Shown: positions 1-8,768, numbered from the stretch's first letter. The stretch is 64,000 nt of DNA from JAAYAE01 sp963678395 (GCA_963678395.1 OY782827.1:310001-374000), one strand, 5' to 3'. Program-made: numbers and translations. The notes: a model not told the origin generated them from the sequence alone.

Positions 1-215
1 GTATTAATGTTAATGCGGTAGTTCCTGGCTTTATAGCTACTGATATGACTAAGGTACTGCCTGAAAAGGTAGTGGAAGCAATGGCAGCCGGTATTCCGTT
101 AAAACGTGCCGGTGAGCCCAAAGATGTTGCCAATGCAGTTCTATTTCTCGTATCTGAGGAAGCTGCTTATATAACCGGTCAGACTTTAAATGTTGACGGT
201 GGCATGGTGATGTAG
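1..215 (+). CDS. fabG: 3-oxoacyl-[ACP] reductase, C-terminal part (5' end outside window)
   Basis: The reading frame is already open at base 3 and ends in TAG at 213-215, so only about the last 70 residues are present. They hold the classic end of a short-chain dehydrogenase: a VNAVVPGFIATDMT stretch, the RAGEPKDVANAVLFLVSE helix and the terminal YITGQTLNVDGGMVM. FabG reduces 3-oxoacyl-ACP with NADPH in each round of fatty-acid elongation. acpP follows 42 bases later on the same strand and a FabK-like gene and fabF come next, so this is the end of the usual fab operon. The catalytic Ser-Tyr-Lys lies upstream of the window and cannot be checked. Confidence 0.93.
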   Translation, partial: INVNAVVPGFIATDMTKVLPEKVVEAMAAGIPLKRAGEPKDVANAVLFLVSEEAAYITGQTLNVDGGMVM

Positions 216-257
216 GTAATGCGTAAAAAGATATTCTTTGGAAGGGGGTGAACTGGA

Positions 258-485
258 ATGAGTACATTTGATAAAGTAAAAGCGATTACTGTTGAACAAT
301 TAAGCGTTGATGCTGATGACGTAAAGATGGAATCTACTTTCATAGACGATTTAGGTGCTGACTCTTTGGACATTGTTGAATTAATCATGGCTTTCGAAGA
401 AGAGTTCAACACTGAGATTCCTGATGAGGTGGCTGAAAAAATTCGCACTGTTAAAGATGCGGTTGATTTGTTGGATAAGAAATAA
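258..485 (+). CDS. acpP: Acyl carrier protein
   Basis: This 75-residue acidic protein carries the growing acyl chain on a phosphopantetheine arm. The attachment serine sits in the canonical DLGADSLDIVELIMAFEEEF segment near residue 37. Length and helix layout match bacterial AcpP, and no second carrier domain is present. A strong purine-rich Shine-Dalgarno (GGAAGGGGGTG, about 240-250) sets the ATG start. It lies between fabG and the FabK-like gene, the normal place for acpP in Firmicute fab operons. Confidence 0.97.
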   Translation: MSTFDKVKAITVEQLSVDADDVKMESTFIDDLGADSLDIVELIMAFEEEFNTEIPDEVAEKIRTVKDAVDLLDKK

Positions 486-572
486 TTGCATTATGTTCGG
501 AAAGTCTTCTAATAGGGGGCTTTCCGAAATTTATCCTAAGCTTTTATTAAGTCCTGAAATGGGGGATATTTG

Positions 573-1523
573 TTGAATTTACCAGTGCTAAAAATTGGTT
601 ACAAAGTTGCTGCAATGCCTATTGTGCAAGGTGGAATGGCTATTAGGCTTTCTACTGCCCGTTTAGCGGCGGCAGTGGCAAGAGAAGGCGGTATAGGTCT
701 TATTGCTGCGTCAGGAATGCCTTTTGAAGAATTGCGCAAGGAAATCAGACTAGCAAGAAAGCTTGCAGAGGGCAAGGGCCTTATTGGTATTAACGCCATG
801 GTTGCTGCCAGAGCTTTTTTAGGACTGATTACTACAGCAGCAGAAGAAAAAATAGATCTGATTGTGGCCGGCGCCGGATTTTCAAGAGATATGTTCGCTG
901 TTGGACGGGAACATGGCGTAGCTATAGTTCCTATTGTATCTTCTTTAAAACTAGCTAAGATTTCAGAAAAACTGGGAGCTGCGGCTATAGTGGTGGAAGG
1001 AACAGAAGCTGGGGGCCATTTAGGGACCCAACGATCTATCAAAGATATTTTGCCGGAAATTGTGGCAGAAGTTAATATACCTGTTATTGCAGCCGGTGGT
1101 GCCGTTAATGGGCATGACGTGGCAGAGCTGTTAAAATTAGGTGCTAATGGCGTACAAATGGGAAGCCGTTTTGCTGCCAGTGAAGAATCAAATGGAGCAC
1201 CTGCTTTAAAAAAATTCTATTTGCAAATGACTAAGGAAGATGTAGTACAACTTGATAGCCCTGTGGGTTATAAAGGACGTGCTATATTGAATCCTTTTGC
1301 CAAGTTAGCGTTGGAGGGCAATCCTCCTCCGCCCATAACTTGTGATGCATGCCTAAAGCGTTGTTCTCGTAGCTTTTGTATAATTAGAGCACTTACGAGA
1401 GCACAGCAAGGCGATGTGGAAACCGGACTTGTTTTTACCGGGGCAAATATGTGGAAAATAAAAGAAATACTACCTGTGCACGAGATATTTAGAAGGCTCA
1501 AAGAAGAGATAGCACAAATTTAA
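573..1523 (+). CDS. FabK-like enoyl-ACP reductase / nitronate monooxygenase family flavoprotein
   Basis: About 316 residues of the FMN-binding TIM-barrel family that contains FabK (enoyl-ACP reductase II) and nitronate monooxygenases. Visible family marks are the N-terminal PIVQGGMA, the central EGTEAGGHLG, the phosphate-binding VIAAGGAVNG, and GVQMGSRF. Its place between acpP and fabF argues for FabK, the last step of each elongation cycle. Unlike classical FabK, the C-terminal part holds a cysteine cluster (CDACLKRCSRSFC, around residues 257-269), as in some nitronate-monooxygenase-type relatives, so the substrate is not settled. GGGGG at 561-565 fits the second of two adjacent TTG codons (573) better than the first (570). 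Confidence 0.75.
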   Translation: MNLPVLKIGYKVAAMPIVQGGMAIRLSTARLAAAVAREGGIGLIAASGMPFEELRKEIRLARKLAEGKGLIGINAMVAARAFLGLITTAAEEKIDLIVAGAGFSRDMFAVGREHGVAIVPIVSSLKLAKISEKLGAAAIVVEGTEAGGHLGTQRSIKDILPEIVAEVNIPVIAAGGAVNGHDVAELLKLGANGVQMGSRFAASEESNGAPALKKFYLQMTKEDVVQLDSPVGYKGRAILNPFAKLALEGNPPPPITCDACLKRCSRSFCIIRALTRAQQGDVETGLVFTGANMWKIKEILPVHEIFRRLKEEIAQI

Positions 1524-1539
1524 TTAAGAGGTGATTTAT

Positions 1540-2787
1540 TTGAAAAGACGAGTTGTTGTTACAGGCGTTGGTTTAGTTACTCCAATTGGTATTGGTAAAG
1601 ATGAATTTTGGAAAAATTTAATTGCAGGAAAATCCGGCGTTGGTCTTATTACTCAGTTTGACACTGAAGGGTTTGAGGCTAAGATTGCTGGAGAAGTTAA
1701 AGATTTTGATTTTGCCAACTATGGCGATAAAAAAGAAGCTAAGCGTATGGACCGTGTAACTCAGTTTGCAGTGGCTGCTGCTAAAATGGCGGTAGAAGAT
1801 GCAAAGTTTGATATTGCTGGTCTTGACCCTGTACGTGCCGGTGTTTGCGTTGGCAGTGGTATTGGTGGAATTCATACTTTCTTGGAACAATCCCTGAAAT
1901 ATGGTGAAAAAGGACCAAGCAGAATTAGTCCGTTCTTTATTCCTATGGAAATCCCTAATATGCCAGCTGGGCAGATTTCAATCGCTTTAGGATTTAAAGG
2001 ACCGAATACAGCAATTATTACTGCTTGTGCAACCGGGACTAACTGTATTGGTGATGCGTTGCGTACTATTCAATATGGTGATGCTGATGTTATGCTCGCC
2101 GGTGGTACTGAAGCGGCTATTTCTCCTGTTGCTGTTGCTGGTTTTGATAATATGAAGGCTTTGTCACGTAATAATGAAGAACCTGAAAAGGCATCATGTC
2201 CTTTTGATAAAAAACGTAATGGCTTTGTTATGGGTGAAGGTGCAGGCGTTGTGCTTTTGGAAGAGTTAGAACATGCCAAAGCACGTGGTGCGCATATTTA
2301 TGCAGAACTTATTGGTTTTGGCATGAACGCCGATGCTTATCACATTACAGCTCCGGATCCTAGTGGTGAAATGCCGGCTGCTTGTATGTTGCAAGCTATT
2401 AAAGATGCAGGTGTAAAACCGGAAGACGTTAACTATGTTAATGCTCATGGCACATCTACACACCGTAATGACTTAAATGAAACACTTGCCTGCAAGAAAA
2501 TTTTTGGCGAGCATGCCTATGATGTTGCTATTAGCTCCAATAAGTCCATGACAGGACATTTGCTAGGCGCCGCTGGTGGTGTAGAAGCAATTGCAACAGT
2601 TATGACTATTGAAAATGGCATTATTCCGCCTACTATTAACTACGAAGATCCTGACATTGAAGAAGGTCTAGATCTTGACTACGTACCTAATGTAGCACGT
2701 AAGGCTGATGTAGAAGTTGCTATTTCTAACAACTTTGGTTTTGGTGGACATAATGCTTCCATCGTCTTCAAAAAATATAAAGGCTAA
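1540..2787 (+). CDS. fabF: 3-oxoacyl-[ACP] synthase II (beta-ketoacyl-ACP synthase)
   Basis: A 415-residue condensing enzyme that adds malonyl-ACP to acyl-ACP. The Cys-His-His triad is visible: the cysteine in TACATGTNCIGDA (about residue 164), a histidine in NAHGTSTHRND (about 304) and a histidine in SNKSMTGHLLGAAGG (about 341). The C-terminal NNFGFGGHNAS motif is also intact. The frame is open from a GTG at 1531, but that GTG is part of the Shine-Dalgarno (AAGAGGTG). Starting at the TTG at 1540 gives the family-typical MKRRVVVTGVG. It closes the fab group just before rnc. Confidence 0.95.
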   Translation: MKRRVVVTGVGLVTPIGIGKDEFWKNLIAGKSGVGLITQFDTEGFEAKIAGEVKDFDFANYGDKKEAKRMDRVTQFAVAAAKMAVEDAKFDIAGLDPVRAGVCVGSGIGGIHTFLEQSLKYGEKGPSRISPFFIPMEIPNMPAGQISIALGFKGPNTAIITACATGTNCIGDALRTIQYGDADVMLAGGTEAAISPVAVAGFDNMKALSRNNEEPEKASCPFDKKRNGFVMGEGAGVVLLEELEHAKARGAHIYAELIGFGMNADAYHITAPDPSGEMPAACMLQAIKDAGVKPEDVNYVNAHGTSTHRNDLNETLACKKIFGEHAYDVAISSNKSMTGHLLGAAGGVEAIATVMTIENGIIPPTINYEDPDIEEGLDLDYVPNVARKADVEVAISNNFGFGGHNASIVFKKYKG

Positions 2788-2803
2788 ACAATGAAGGTGA
2801 AGC

Positions 2804-3505
2804 ATGGATAAAAAGCGTAGAGAAGACTTAAATAATCTGTGCAAGTCGCTAAACCTTGAGATGCATGACTTAGAGCTTATGAACACAGCTTTAACGCACA
2901 CCTCTTATGCCTATGAATCTAAAAAAAGACCTCATCCGGAGCATAATGAACGTTTGGAGTTTCTGGGAGATTCGGTGTTGAGTTTAGTAGTAAGTACTTA
3001 TATTTATGATAAGTACACAAAGAAGGATGAAGGTTATTTATCCAAACTGCGTGCTTTTCTAGTTTGCGAAACGACCTTGGCGGTATTTGCTAAAAAAATG
3101 AAGCTGGGTGACTATCTGCTTTTAGGTAACGGTGAATTAAACGTTTCCGGGCGAGAACGCCCCTCTATTTTGGCAGATGCTTTTGAGTCGGTGGTCGGTG
3201 CTTATTATTTGGACAAAGGTTTGGAAAAAGTTGGACAATTTTTATTTGAGATAATTCTAAAAAATATCGATACTCTAGCTAAAGAAGGCATTGATATGGA
3301 CTACAAAACACGTTTGCAGGAAGAAGTGCAAAAAAATGGCGTTGTAGACATAGAATATGAACAGCTAGAAGCTACGGAACCAGCCCATGAACGCGTATTT
3401 AAAATGCGTGTTCTGATAAATAAAACAGAACGCGGCCGTGGTAGCGGACGCACAAAAAAAGAGGCTGAACAACAGGCCGCTAAGATAGCCTTAGCTAAAA
3501 GTTAA
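2804..3505 (+). CDS. rnc: Ribonuclease III
   Basis: A 233-residue dsRNA endonuclease that processes rRNA precursors and structured mRNAs. The RNase III signature ERLEFLGDSVLSLVVS lies near residues 46-61, with the second acidic site in ADAFESVVGAYYLD. A dsRNA-binding domain fills the C-terminal third (DYKTRLQEEVQ to KKEAEQQAAKIAL). A 16-base gap after fabF and an AAGGTGAAGC ribosome site suggest cotranscription with fabF. The fabF-rnc neighbourhood is common in Firmicutes, where smc often follows; here an Elp3-like radical SAM gene follows instead. Confidence 0.97.
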   Translation: MDKKRREDLNNLCKSLNLEMHDLELMNTALTHTSYAYESKKRPHPEHNERLEFLGDSVLSLVVSTYIYDKYTKKDEGYLSKLRAFLVCETTLAVFAKKMKLGDYLLLGNGELNVSGRERPSILADAFESVVGAYYLDKGLEKVGQFLFEIILKNIDTLAKEGIDMDYKTRLQEEVQKNGVVDIEYEQLEATEPAHERVFKMRVLINKTERGRGSGRTKKEAEQQAAKIALAKS

Positions 3506-3600
3506 TATACTTAAATGTTGACAAATTTGTGATTATAGAATATTTTAAGGACAGCTGATAAGCAGCTGTCCTTTTCACTAGTCGTATAGGAGGTGGCGCA

Positions 3601-4614
3601 ATGTCCAAAATCATACCGGTTTTTATTCCTCATGCAGGTTGTCCGCATCAATGTATTTTTTGTAATCAAAAGACCATTAGTGGGCAAAAAAACAACGGCC
3701 TTGTTGCAGCGCACGCACAAATAGAGGAATATGCTACATGGACACGGCCGTCATTAGAAAACGAATTAGCATTTTATGGTGGGTCTTTTACTGCTTTGCC
3801 CATGGACTTTCAAGAAAAACTACTACAACTAGCGAAGAGTTACCGCGATAAAGGTTTATTTGGAAAAATCCGTCTATCGACTAGACCGGATTATATTGAT
3901 CTACAAAGGCTTGCTTTGCTCAAAAAATATGATGTAAAAACAGTTGAACTAGGAGCACAGTCCTTAGACGATGCAGTGCTATTACAAGCTGAACGCGGCC
4001 ATACCGGAGCTCAGGTAACAGAAGCTGTAAGGCTTTTAAAAAAAGAGGGCTTTATTGTTGGCCTGCAGTTTATGATAGGGCTGCCAGCTCAAGATTGGCC
4101 TAGTGTAAAAAAAAACTTGCAGCAGGCTATAGAGCTTAGACCTGATGTAGCACGCATTTATCCTTTGTTGGTCGTACGTGGTACAGCATTGGCAAAAAGT
4201 TACGTAGAAGGAAAATATAAGCCTCTTACCATAGAAGAAGCCGTTGAACAGTCTTTCTACTTATATGAAGGCTTAACGCAAGCAGGTGTTAAAGTAATTC
4301 GCATAGGATTGCAACCGGATAAAGAACTATGCCAAGAAGGAAATATTTTGGCAGGACCATTTCACCCTTCTTTTGGAGAGTTAGTAAAGTCATATGGCTA
4401 TAAAATAGTAGTACAAAAACAAATAGATATTCTCCCGGCTGGTGAATATGAAATAACTATAACTCATCCTCCTAAACTAGCTTCTATAGTTAGGGGTATG
4501 CATAAGGCTAATGTTAAAGCTTGGGAAGCAGATGGAAAAGTAAAAATAAAGTTTAAAGAAGGCCAAGAATTTCAAACAAATATTGTTTGCCTTGCCGGCC
4601 AAAATACTATATAA
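3601..4614 (+). CDS. Elp3-like radical SAM protein (no acetyltransferase domain)
   Basis: A 337-residue radical SAM enzyme. The [4Fe-4S]-binding CxxxCxxC motif is at the N-terminus in GCPHQCIFCNQKTISG (about residues 13-28), followed by FYGGSFTALP and a TIM-barrel core (VELGAQSLDDAVL, GFIVGLQFMIGLP). It resembles the radical SAM half of Elongator protein 3 but stops at about 337 residues, so it lacks the C-terminal KAT domain of full Elp3. Such short forms sit near rnc in several Firmicutes; their substrate is not known to me. The start has a clear AGGAGGTGG site at about 3588-3596. Confidence 0.8.
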   Translation: MSKIIPVFIPHAGCPHQCIFCNQKTISGQKNNGLVAAHAQIEEYATWTRPSLENELAFYGGSFTALPMDFQEKLLQLAKSYRDKGLFGKIRLSTRPDYIDLQRLALLKKYDVKTVELGAQSLDDAVLLQAERGHTGAQVTEAVRLLKKEGFIVGLQFMIGLPAQDWPSVKKNLQQAIELRPDVARIYPLLVVRGTALAKSYVEGKYKPLTIEEAVEQSFYLYEGLTQAGVKVIRIGLQPDKELCQEGNILAGPFHPSFGELVKSYGYKIVVQKQIDILPAGEYEITITHPPKLASIVRGMHKANVKAWEADGKVKIKFKEGQEFQTNIVCLAGQNTI

Positions 4615-4632
4615 TAATCATTGGAAAGTTTG

Positions 4633-4788
4633 AACAGGTGCATTAACCGTTGGTTAATGCTTAAGAGGGAAGTCCGGTTAAAATCCGGCGCAGACCCGCT
4701 ACTGTAATGGGGAGTCAGCCACAATCTGCCACTGGGAAACTGGGAAGGCGTGGAAGACATTGAACCAGAGCCAGGAGACCTGCCTGTT
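4633..4788 (+). promoter_or_regulatory. Cobalamin (B12) riboswitch aptamer
   Basis: The conserved landmarks occur in the right order: AACAGG (4633-4638) pairing with CCTGTT (4783-4788) as P1, then GGGAAGTCCGGTTAAAATCC, ACCCGCTACTGTAATGGG, a GCCACTGGGAAACTGGGAAGGC block, and the B12-box-like GAGCCAGGAGACCTGCC. The order and spacing are those of adenosylcobalamin riboswitches. A terminator hairpin follows before the AlaX-type gene, so ligand binding would be expected to reduce readthrough. Confidence 0.93.
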
Positions 4789-4840
4789 AAGTACCACCAT
4801 ACCTTCAGGGGAGAGGAATGTGGCAATATTGTTTATAATT

Positions 4841-4872
4841 GCAGTCTTCTCCTTTGGAGAGGACTGCTTTTT
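4841..4872 (+). terminator. Rho-independent terminator, expression platform of the B12 riboswitch
   Basis: Arms GCAGTCTTCTCC (4841-4852) and GGAGAGGACTGC (4856-4867) form a stem with a TTT loop, followed by five T. It lies between the aptamer and the ATG at 4896, as expected for transcription attenuation. I did not find a clean antiterminator pairing by eye. Confidence 0.8.
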
Positions 4873-4895
4873 AGGTTTATAAAGGAGGAATGTAG

Positions 4896-6089
4896 ATGAC
4901 TGAGAAACTTTTTGAAAATGATTCCATGTTAAAAACTTGCACAGCCGTGGTATTAAGTTGCATACCAAAAGATGATAAATACCTAGTGGTGCTCGATCGT
5001 ACAATTATTTTTCCCGAAGGCGGAGGACAGCTCTCAGATACAGGCATGATTGATGATGCCAGGGTTTCTTTTGCTGCGGAAGTAAATGGAGATGTCATAC
5101 ATTATACAAACAAGCCCTTTATAGCAGGCAGTAAGGTTATCGTTACTTTAGATTGGAATGTAAGACTAGATCATATGCAGCAACATTGCGGTGAACATAT
5201 ACTTTCTTATGCTTTTTGGAAAGAATGCGGGGCCAATAATATTGGATTTCACTTGAATAACGATGTTGTAACCATCGATTTAGATAAAGAATTAACGGAA
5301 GAGGACATGTTAAAGGCCGAAAACTTTGCTAATGCGGAAATTTGGGCGGATAAACCGGTAAATATTAATTATCTTCAAGACACAGAATTAAGAAAGCTGA
5401 ATATGCGCAAAAAAAATGAAAAACTTCATGGCTTATTACGTATTGTTTCCATACCGGAGGGAGATATTTGCACTTGCTGTGGAACACATCCTACTAGTAC
5501 AGGAATGCTAGGTCTGATAAAAATACTGCGCTTTGAAAAACACAAAGGAGGCGTCCGCGTAGAATTTAATTGCGGAATACGTGCTCTGCGTGATATGCAA
5601 ATTCGTAATAGTACCTTAGTGGCAACCGGCAATCTTTTATCAGTAAAAGTAGACGAGGTGCCCATAGCTGTTGCTAAACTCAAAGAAGAAGTTCTTGATT
5701 TAGTAAGCAAAGTCAAAGCTAGAACAATGGAACTTTTTAGTGCTAAAATTCCACAACTTTTACAAGAAGCAGAGACTGGGGCCAATGGGTGCAAAATATT
5801 GTGTATTGCCGAAAGTTGTGACACCAAAGAAGCAAAAACACTAATGCAATTGTTAACGGGGCAGCCTAAGGTAATTATTGCCCTTGTTTACCGAAGCGGA
5901 GATAGAGTTAATTACCAGTTTGGGTTAGGCGCAGGGGCCCAGGGCAATTGCAAAGACTATTGCGTGGCTGCTAATGAAATTTTTGGTGGTAAAGGGGGCG
6001 GCAATGCAACGTTTGCTCAAGGAGGGGCTCCTTACAGCGAAGATTGGCAGACCAAAAAAGATAAATTAAAAATCCTAATGCTTGGTTAA
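4896..6089 (+). CDS. Alanyl-tRNA editing protein (AlaX long form with DHHA1 domain)
   Basis: 397 residues resembling the editing half of alanyl-tRNA synthetase without the synthetase core. The editing zinc site is present as HCGEH (about residue 98) and CTCCGTHP (about 190); the family uses it to hydrolyse Ser- or Gly-tRNA(Ala). The N-terminus has the family FPEGGGQLSDTG motif. The last 120 residues form a DHHA1-type domain ending in the glycine-rich FGGKGGGNATFAQGG. An AAAGGAGG site precedes the ATG. It is the first gene behind the cobalamin riboswitch, an odd pairing because nothing in the protein suggests a link to B12. Confidence 0.88.
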   Translation: MTEKLFENDSMLKTCTAVVLSCIPKDDKYLVVLDRTIIFPEGGGQLSDTGMIDDARVSFAAEVNGDVIHYTNKPFIAGSKVIVTLDWNVRLDHMQQHCGEHILSYAFWKECGANNIGFHLNNDVVTIDLDKELTEEDMLKAENFANAEIWADKPVNINYLQDTELRKLNMRKKNEKLHGLLRIVSIPEGDICTCCGTHPTSTGMLGLIKILRFEKHKGGVRVEFNCGIRALRDMQIRNSTLVATGNLLSVKVDEVPIAVAKLKEEVLDLVSKVKARTMELFSAKIPQLLQEAETGANGCKILCIAESCDTKEAKTLMQLLTGQPKVIIALVYRSGDRVNYQFGLGAGAQGNCKDYCVAANEIFGGKGGGNATFAQGGAPYSEDWQTKKDKLKILMLG

Positions 6090-6168
6090 AATTAGTTAAG
6101 GCGAAAACGTTGTGTGCGTATACAACTAAATAAGTAAAAATATTATGGAAATAAAGGGGAGTTGTATT

Positions 6169-7083
6169 ATGAGCGCATGGCGTGAGAAAATGCAAAACAA
6201 GAATATTAGCATGTCGGGAAATGTATACTTTATAAAGGCTATTTCTGCAATGGCTCAAGGACTTTTTTGCTCACTGCTGATTGGTCTTATTATGGCAACT
6301 ATTGGACAGAAAATGGGCATACCCATCTTGGTGGAAGCAGGAAAGTTTAGTATGAGCATGTTAGGGGCTTGCATTGGTGCCAGTATTGCTTATGCTTTAC
6401 AGGCACCGGCATTAGTTATTTTTTCCTGTATTATTACTGGATTCGTGGGAAATAAGCTTGGTGGTCCGGTGGGAGCTTATGTAGCTACTGTTATTAGCTG
6501 CGAATTAGGGAAATTAGTATCTAAAGAGACTAAGGTAGATATTTTGGTTACACCTTTTATTACAATTTTAAGCGGAGTTTTAGTTGCAAGTTTTATAGCA
6601 CCGGGTATTGATGAAGTAATGAAGCTGTGTGGTATGGTTATTATGGAAGCTACGGAGTTACACCCTCTCTTTATGGGCATGGCCGTTTCTGTCATAATGG
6701 GAATTATTTTGACATTGCCTATTTCTAGTGCCGCTATTAGTATCATGATAGGTTTAGGTGGACTGGCTGGTGGTGCTGCTACTGTAGGCTGTGCCAGTCA
6801 AATGGTTGGGTTTGCTGTAGCAAGTTACAGAGAAAATAAAATTTCAGGACTTTTTGCTCAAGGTTTAGGAACATCAATGTTGCAAATTGGTAATATTGTT
6901 AAAAATCCTTATATTTGGGTACCACCAACCCTAACAGGTATGATTTTAGGGCCGGTAGCTACCCTGGTTTTTAAAATGCAAAATGTACCGGTCGGCTCAG
7001 GTATGGGAACTTGCGGTTTTGTGGGGCAGATGACAACTATTGCTGCCATGGGCGATTTTATTGTTATAAAAATATATACTTGA
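6169..7083 (+). CDS. PTS_EIIC-type membrane protein, C-terminus apparently shortened
   Basis: About 304 residues with eight or more hydrophobic segments and glycine-rich turns (GNKLGGPVGAYVAT, GLGGLAGGAATVGCASQM, GSGMGTCGFVGQ). It resembles stand-alone membrane proteins annotated as PTS transporter subunit IIC; no EIIA or EIIB domain is attached, so sugar transport is unproven. AAAGGGGAG (about 6154-6162) favours the ATG at 6169 over that at 6145. The protein stops soon after GQMTTIAAMG, where relatives, as I recall them, continue with another membrane helix and a basic tail. The stop overlaps the next promoter. Confidence 0.65.
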   Translation: MSAWREKMQNKNISMSGNVYFIKAISAMAQGLFCSLLIGLIMATIGQKMGIPILVEAGKFSMSMLGACIGASIAYALQAPALVIFSCIITGFVGNKLGGPVGAYVATVISCELGKLVSKETKVDILVTPFITILSGVLVASFIAPGIDEVMKLCGMVIMEATELHPLFMGMAVSVIMGIILTLPISSAAISIMIGLGGLAGGAATVGCASQMVGFAVASYRENKISGLFAQGLGTSMLQIGNIVKNPYIWVPPTLTGMILGPVATLVFKMQNVPVGSGMGTCGFVGQMTTIAAMGDFIVIKIYT

Positions 7084-7108
7084 CAACTATGCTATGAATT
7101 GCTATATT
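7080..7108 (+). promoter_or_regulatory. Sigma-A promoter of nifS-nifU
   Basis: A consensus -35 TTGACA (7080-7085) and -10 TATATT (7103-7108) are separated by exactly 17 bases. The -35 overlaps the stop codon of the preceding membrane-protein gene. nifS starts 50 bases after the -10. I saw no IscR-like box. Confidence 0.8.
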
Positions 7109-7158
7109 ATATATATAAACAATACCAAGTAAGTATGAAATGAAAAGAGGAGATTATA

Positions 7159-8331
7159 ATGCGTGAGGTATATTTAGATAATGCGGCAACTACTAGAGTC
7201 TTGCTTGAAATAGCAACAACTATGGCTCAGACAATGACAGAAAATTATGGTAATCCATCTGGAGTTTATGCAATCAGCAGGAGGGCGCATGAAATATTGG
7301 ATATAGCAAGAGGGCAAGTTGCTGACCTTATTAATGCCACTCCCGAGGAAATAACTTTCACCTGTGGCGGTAGCGAAGGAGATACTACAATCTTGCTAGG
7401 CATAGCTAAAGCCTATAAGAACAAAGGTAATCATATTATTACTAGCGCCATTGAGCACCACGCCATATTGCATACTTGTGAAGAATTAGAACGAGAAGGC
7501 TTTAAAATCACGTATTTGCCTGTAGATGAGTTTGGTAAAGTTAATCCTGCAGATGTAGAAAGGGCTATAACGCCACAAACAATTTTGATTTCTATTATGT
7601 TTGCCAACAATGAAATAGGAACAATTGAGCCTATTCGTGCCATTGGCGCTCTTGCTAAAAAACATAAAATATTTTTCCATACCGATGCTGTACAAGCTGT
7701 AGGATATGTACCTGTCGATGTTAAAGCTGACAATATTGATTTATTAACACTTACGGCTCATAAGTTCCATGGCCCCAAAGGAACAGGAGCAATCTATATT
7801 CGCAAAGGTATTAAGGTAGAAAAACTCGTCTATGGTGGCGGACAAGAACGTGGTTTGCGTCCCGGAACAGAAAACACAGCGGGTATTCAAGGACTTGGCC
7901 TAGCAGCGGAACATGCTCGCTTAAATATGGCTGAAAACTCAGCTCGTTTGACGAAATTAAGAGATAAACTTATCGCTGGGATTATGGAAAAAATCCCTGA
8001 GGTTAAATTAAATGGTGACGCTATAGAACGTTTGCCTAACAACGTGAACGTTAGCATTAAATATATTGAGGGTGAAGGTTTGCTTTTGCACTTAGACCTT
8101 GTAGGTATTGCAGCTTCTAGTGGTAGTGCCTGCACAAGTGGGTCACTAGATCCTTCTCATGTACTTTTGGCTATAGGCTTGCCACATGAAATAGCCCATG
8201 GTTCCTTGCGGTTAACACTTTCTGAATTTACAACGGACGAAGATCTTGACTACCTATTGGAGAAATTACCGGGTATTGTACAAACCTTGCGTTCCATGTC
8301 ACCATTATATAATGCCAAGAAAGAAGGTTGA
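7159..8331 (+). CDS. nifS: Cysteine desulfurase (NifS/IscS type)
   Basis: A 390-residue PLP enzyme that takes sulfur from cysteine for Fe-S cluster assembly. The PLP lysine is in LTAHKFHGPKGTGAIY (about residue 202), the cofactor-contacting histidine in SAIEHHAIL (about 100), and the persulfide cysteine in the flexible loop SSGSACTSGSLDPSHVL (about 325). The loop is the class I (IscS/NifS) form, not the SufS form. AGAGGAGATT precedes the ATG. nifU begins three bases after the stop, so donor and scaffold are cotranscribed from the promoter at 7080. Confidence 0.95.
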   Translation: MREVYLDNAATTRVLLEIATTMAQTMTENYGNPSGVYAISRRAHEILDIARGQVADLINATPEEITFTCGGSEGDTTILLGIAKAYKNKGNHIITSAIEHHAILHTCEELEREGFKITYLPVDEFGKVNPADVERAITPQTILISIMFANNEIGTIEPIRAIGALAKKHKIFFHTDAVQAVGYVPVDVKADNIDLLTLTAHKFHGPKGTGAIYIRKGIKVEKLVYGGGQERGLRPGTENTAGIQGLGLAAEHARLNMAENSARLTKLRDKLIAGIMEKIPEVKLNGDAIERLPNNVNVSIKYIEGEGLLLHLDLVGIAASSGSACTSGSLDPSHVLLAIGLPHEIAHGSLRLTLSEFTTDEDLDYLLEKLPGIVQTLRSMSPLYNAKKEG

Positions 8332-8334
8332 ATT

Positions 8335-8766
8335 ATGTATCGCAAAAAAGTTATGGATCATTTTTCCAATCCACGCAACGTGGGAGAAATTACTGATGCT
8401 TCCGGTGTTGGTGAAGTAGGTAACCCGGTGTGCGGTGATATTATGAAAATTTTTATTAAAGTGCAAGATAATATTATTACTGATATTAAGTTTAAGACCT
8501 TTGGTTGTGGCGCTGCTATTGCTACCAGTAGTATGGTGACAGAATTGGCTAAGGGGAAAAGTATTGAAGAAGCTCTTGCCTTAACTAATAAAGCTGTTGC
8601 CGAAGCACTAGATGGATTGCCACCTATTAAGATGCATTGTTCTAACTTGGCAGCAGATGGTTTAAAAGCTGCTATATTTGACTACAAACAAAAAAATGGC
8701 ATGCCAACAGATGGTATAGAAATCTGTACCGGCTGCTGTGGAGAGTGCGGAGTGGAACGCGAATAG
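8335..8766 (+). CDS. nifU: Fe-S cluster scaffold protein (NifU/IscU type)
   Basis: A 143-residue scaffold on which Fe-S clusters are built before transfer. The three ligand cysteines are present in GNPVCGDIM (about 35), KTFGCGAAIATSS (about 60) and MHCSNLAADGL (about 103). A short cysteine-rich tail, CTGCCGECGVERE, extends the usual IscU end and is seen in anaerobe NifU-like proteins. It follows nifS by three bases and ends at a very strong terminator, so the two genes form a complete unit without iscR, hscA or fdx. Confidence 0.93.
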   Translation: MYRKKVMDHFSNPRNVGEITDASGVGEVGNPVCGDIMKIFIKVQDNIITDIKFKTFGCGAAIATSSMVTELAKGKSIEEALALTNKAVAEALDGLPPIKMHCSNLAADGLKAAIFDYKQKNGMPTDGIEICTGCCGECGVERE

Positions 8767-8768
8767 AA

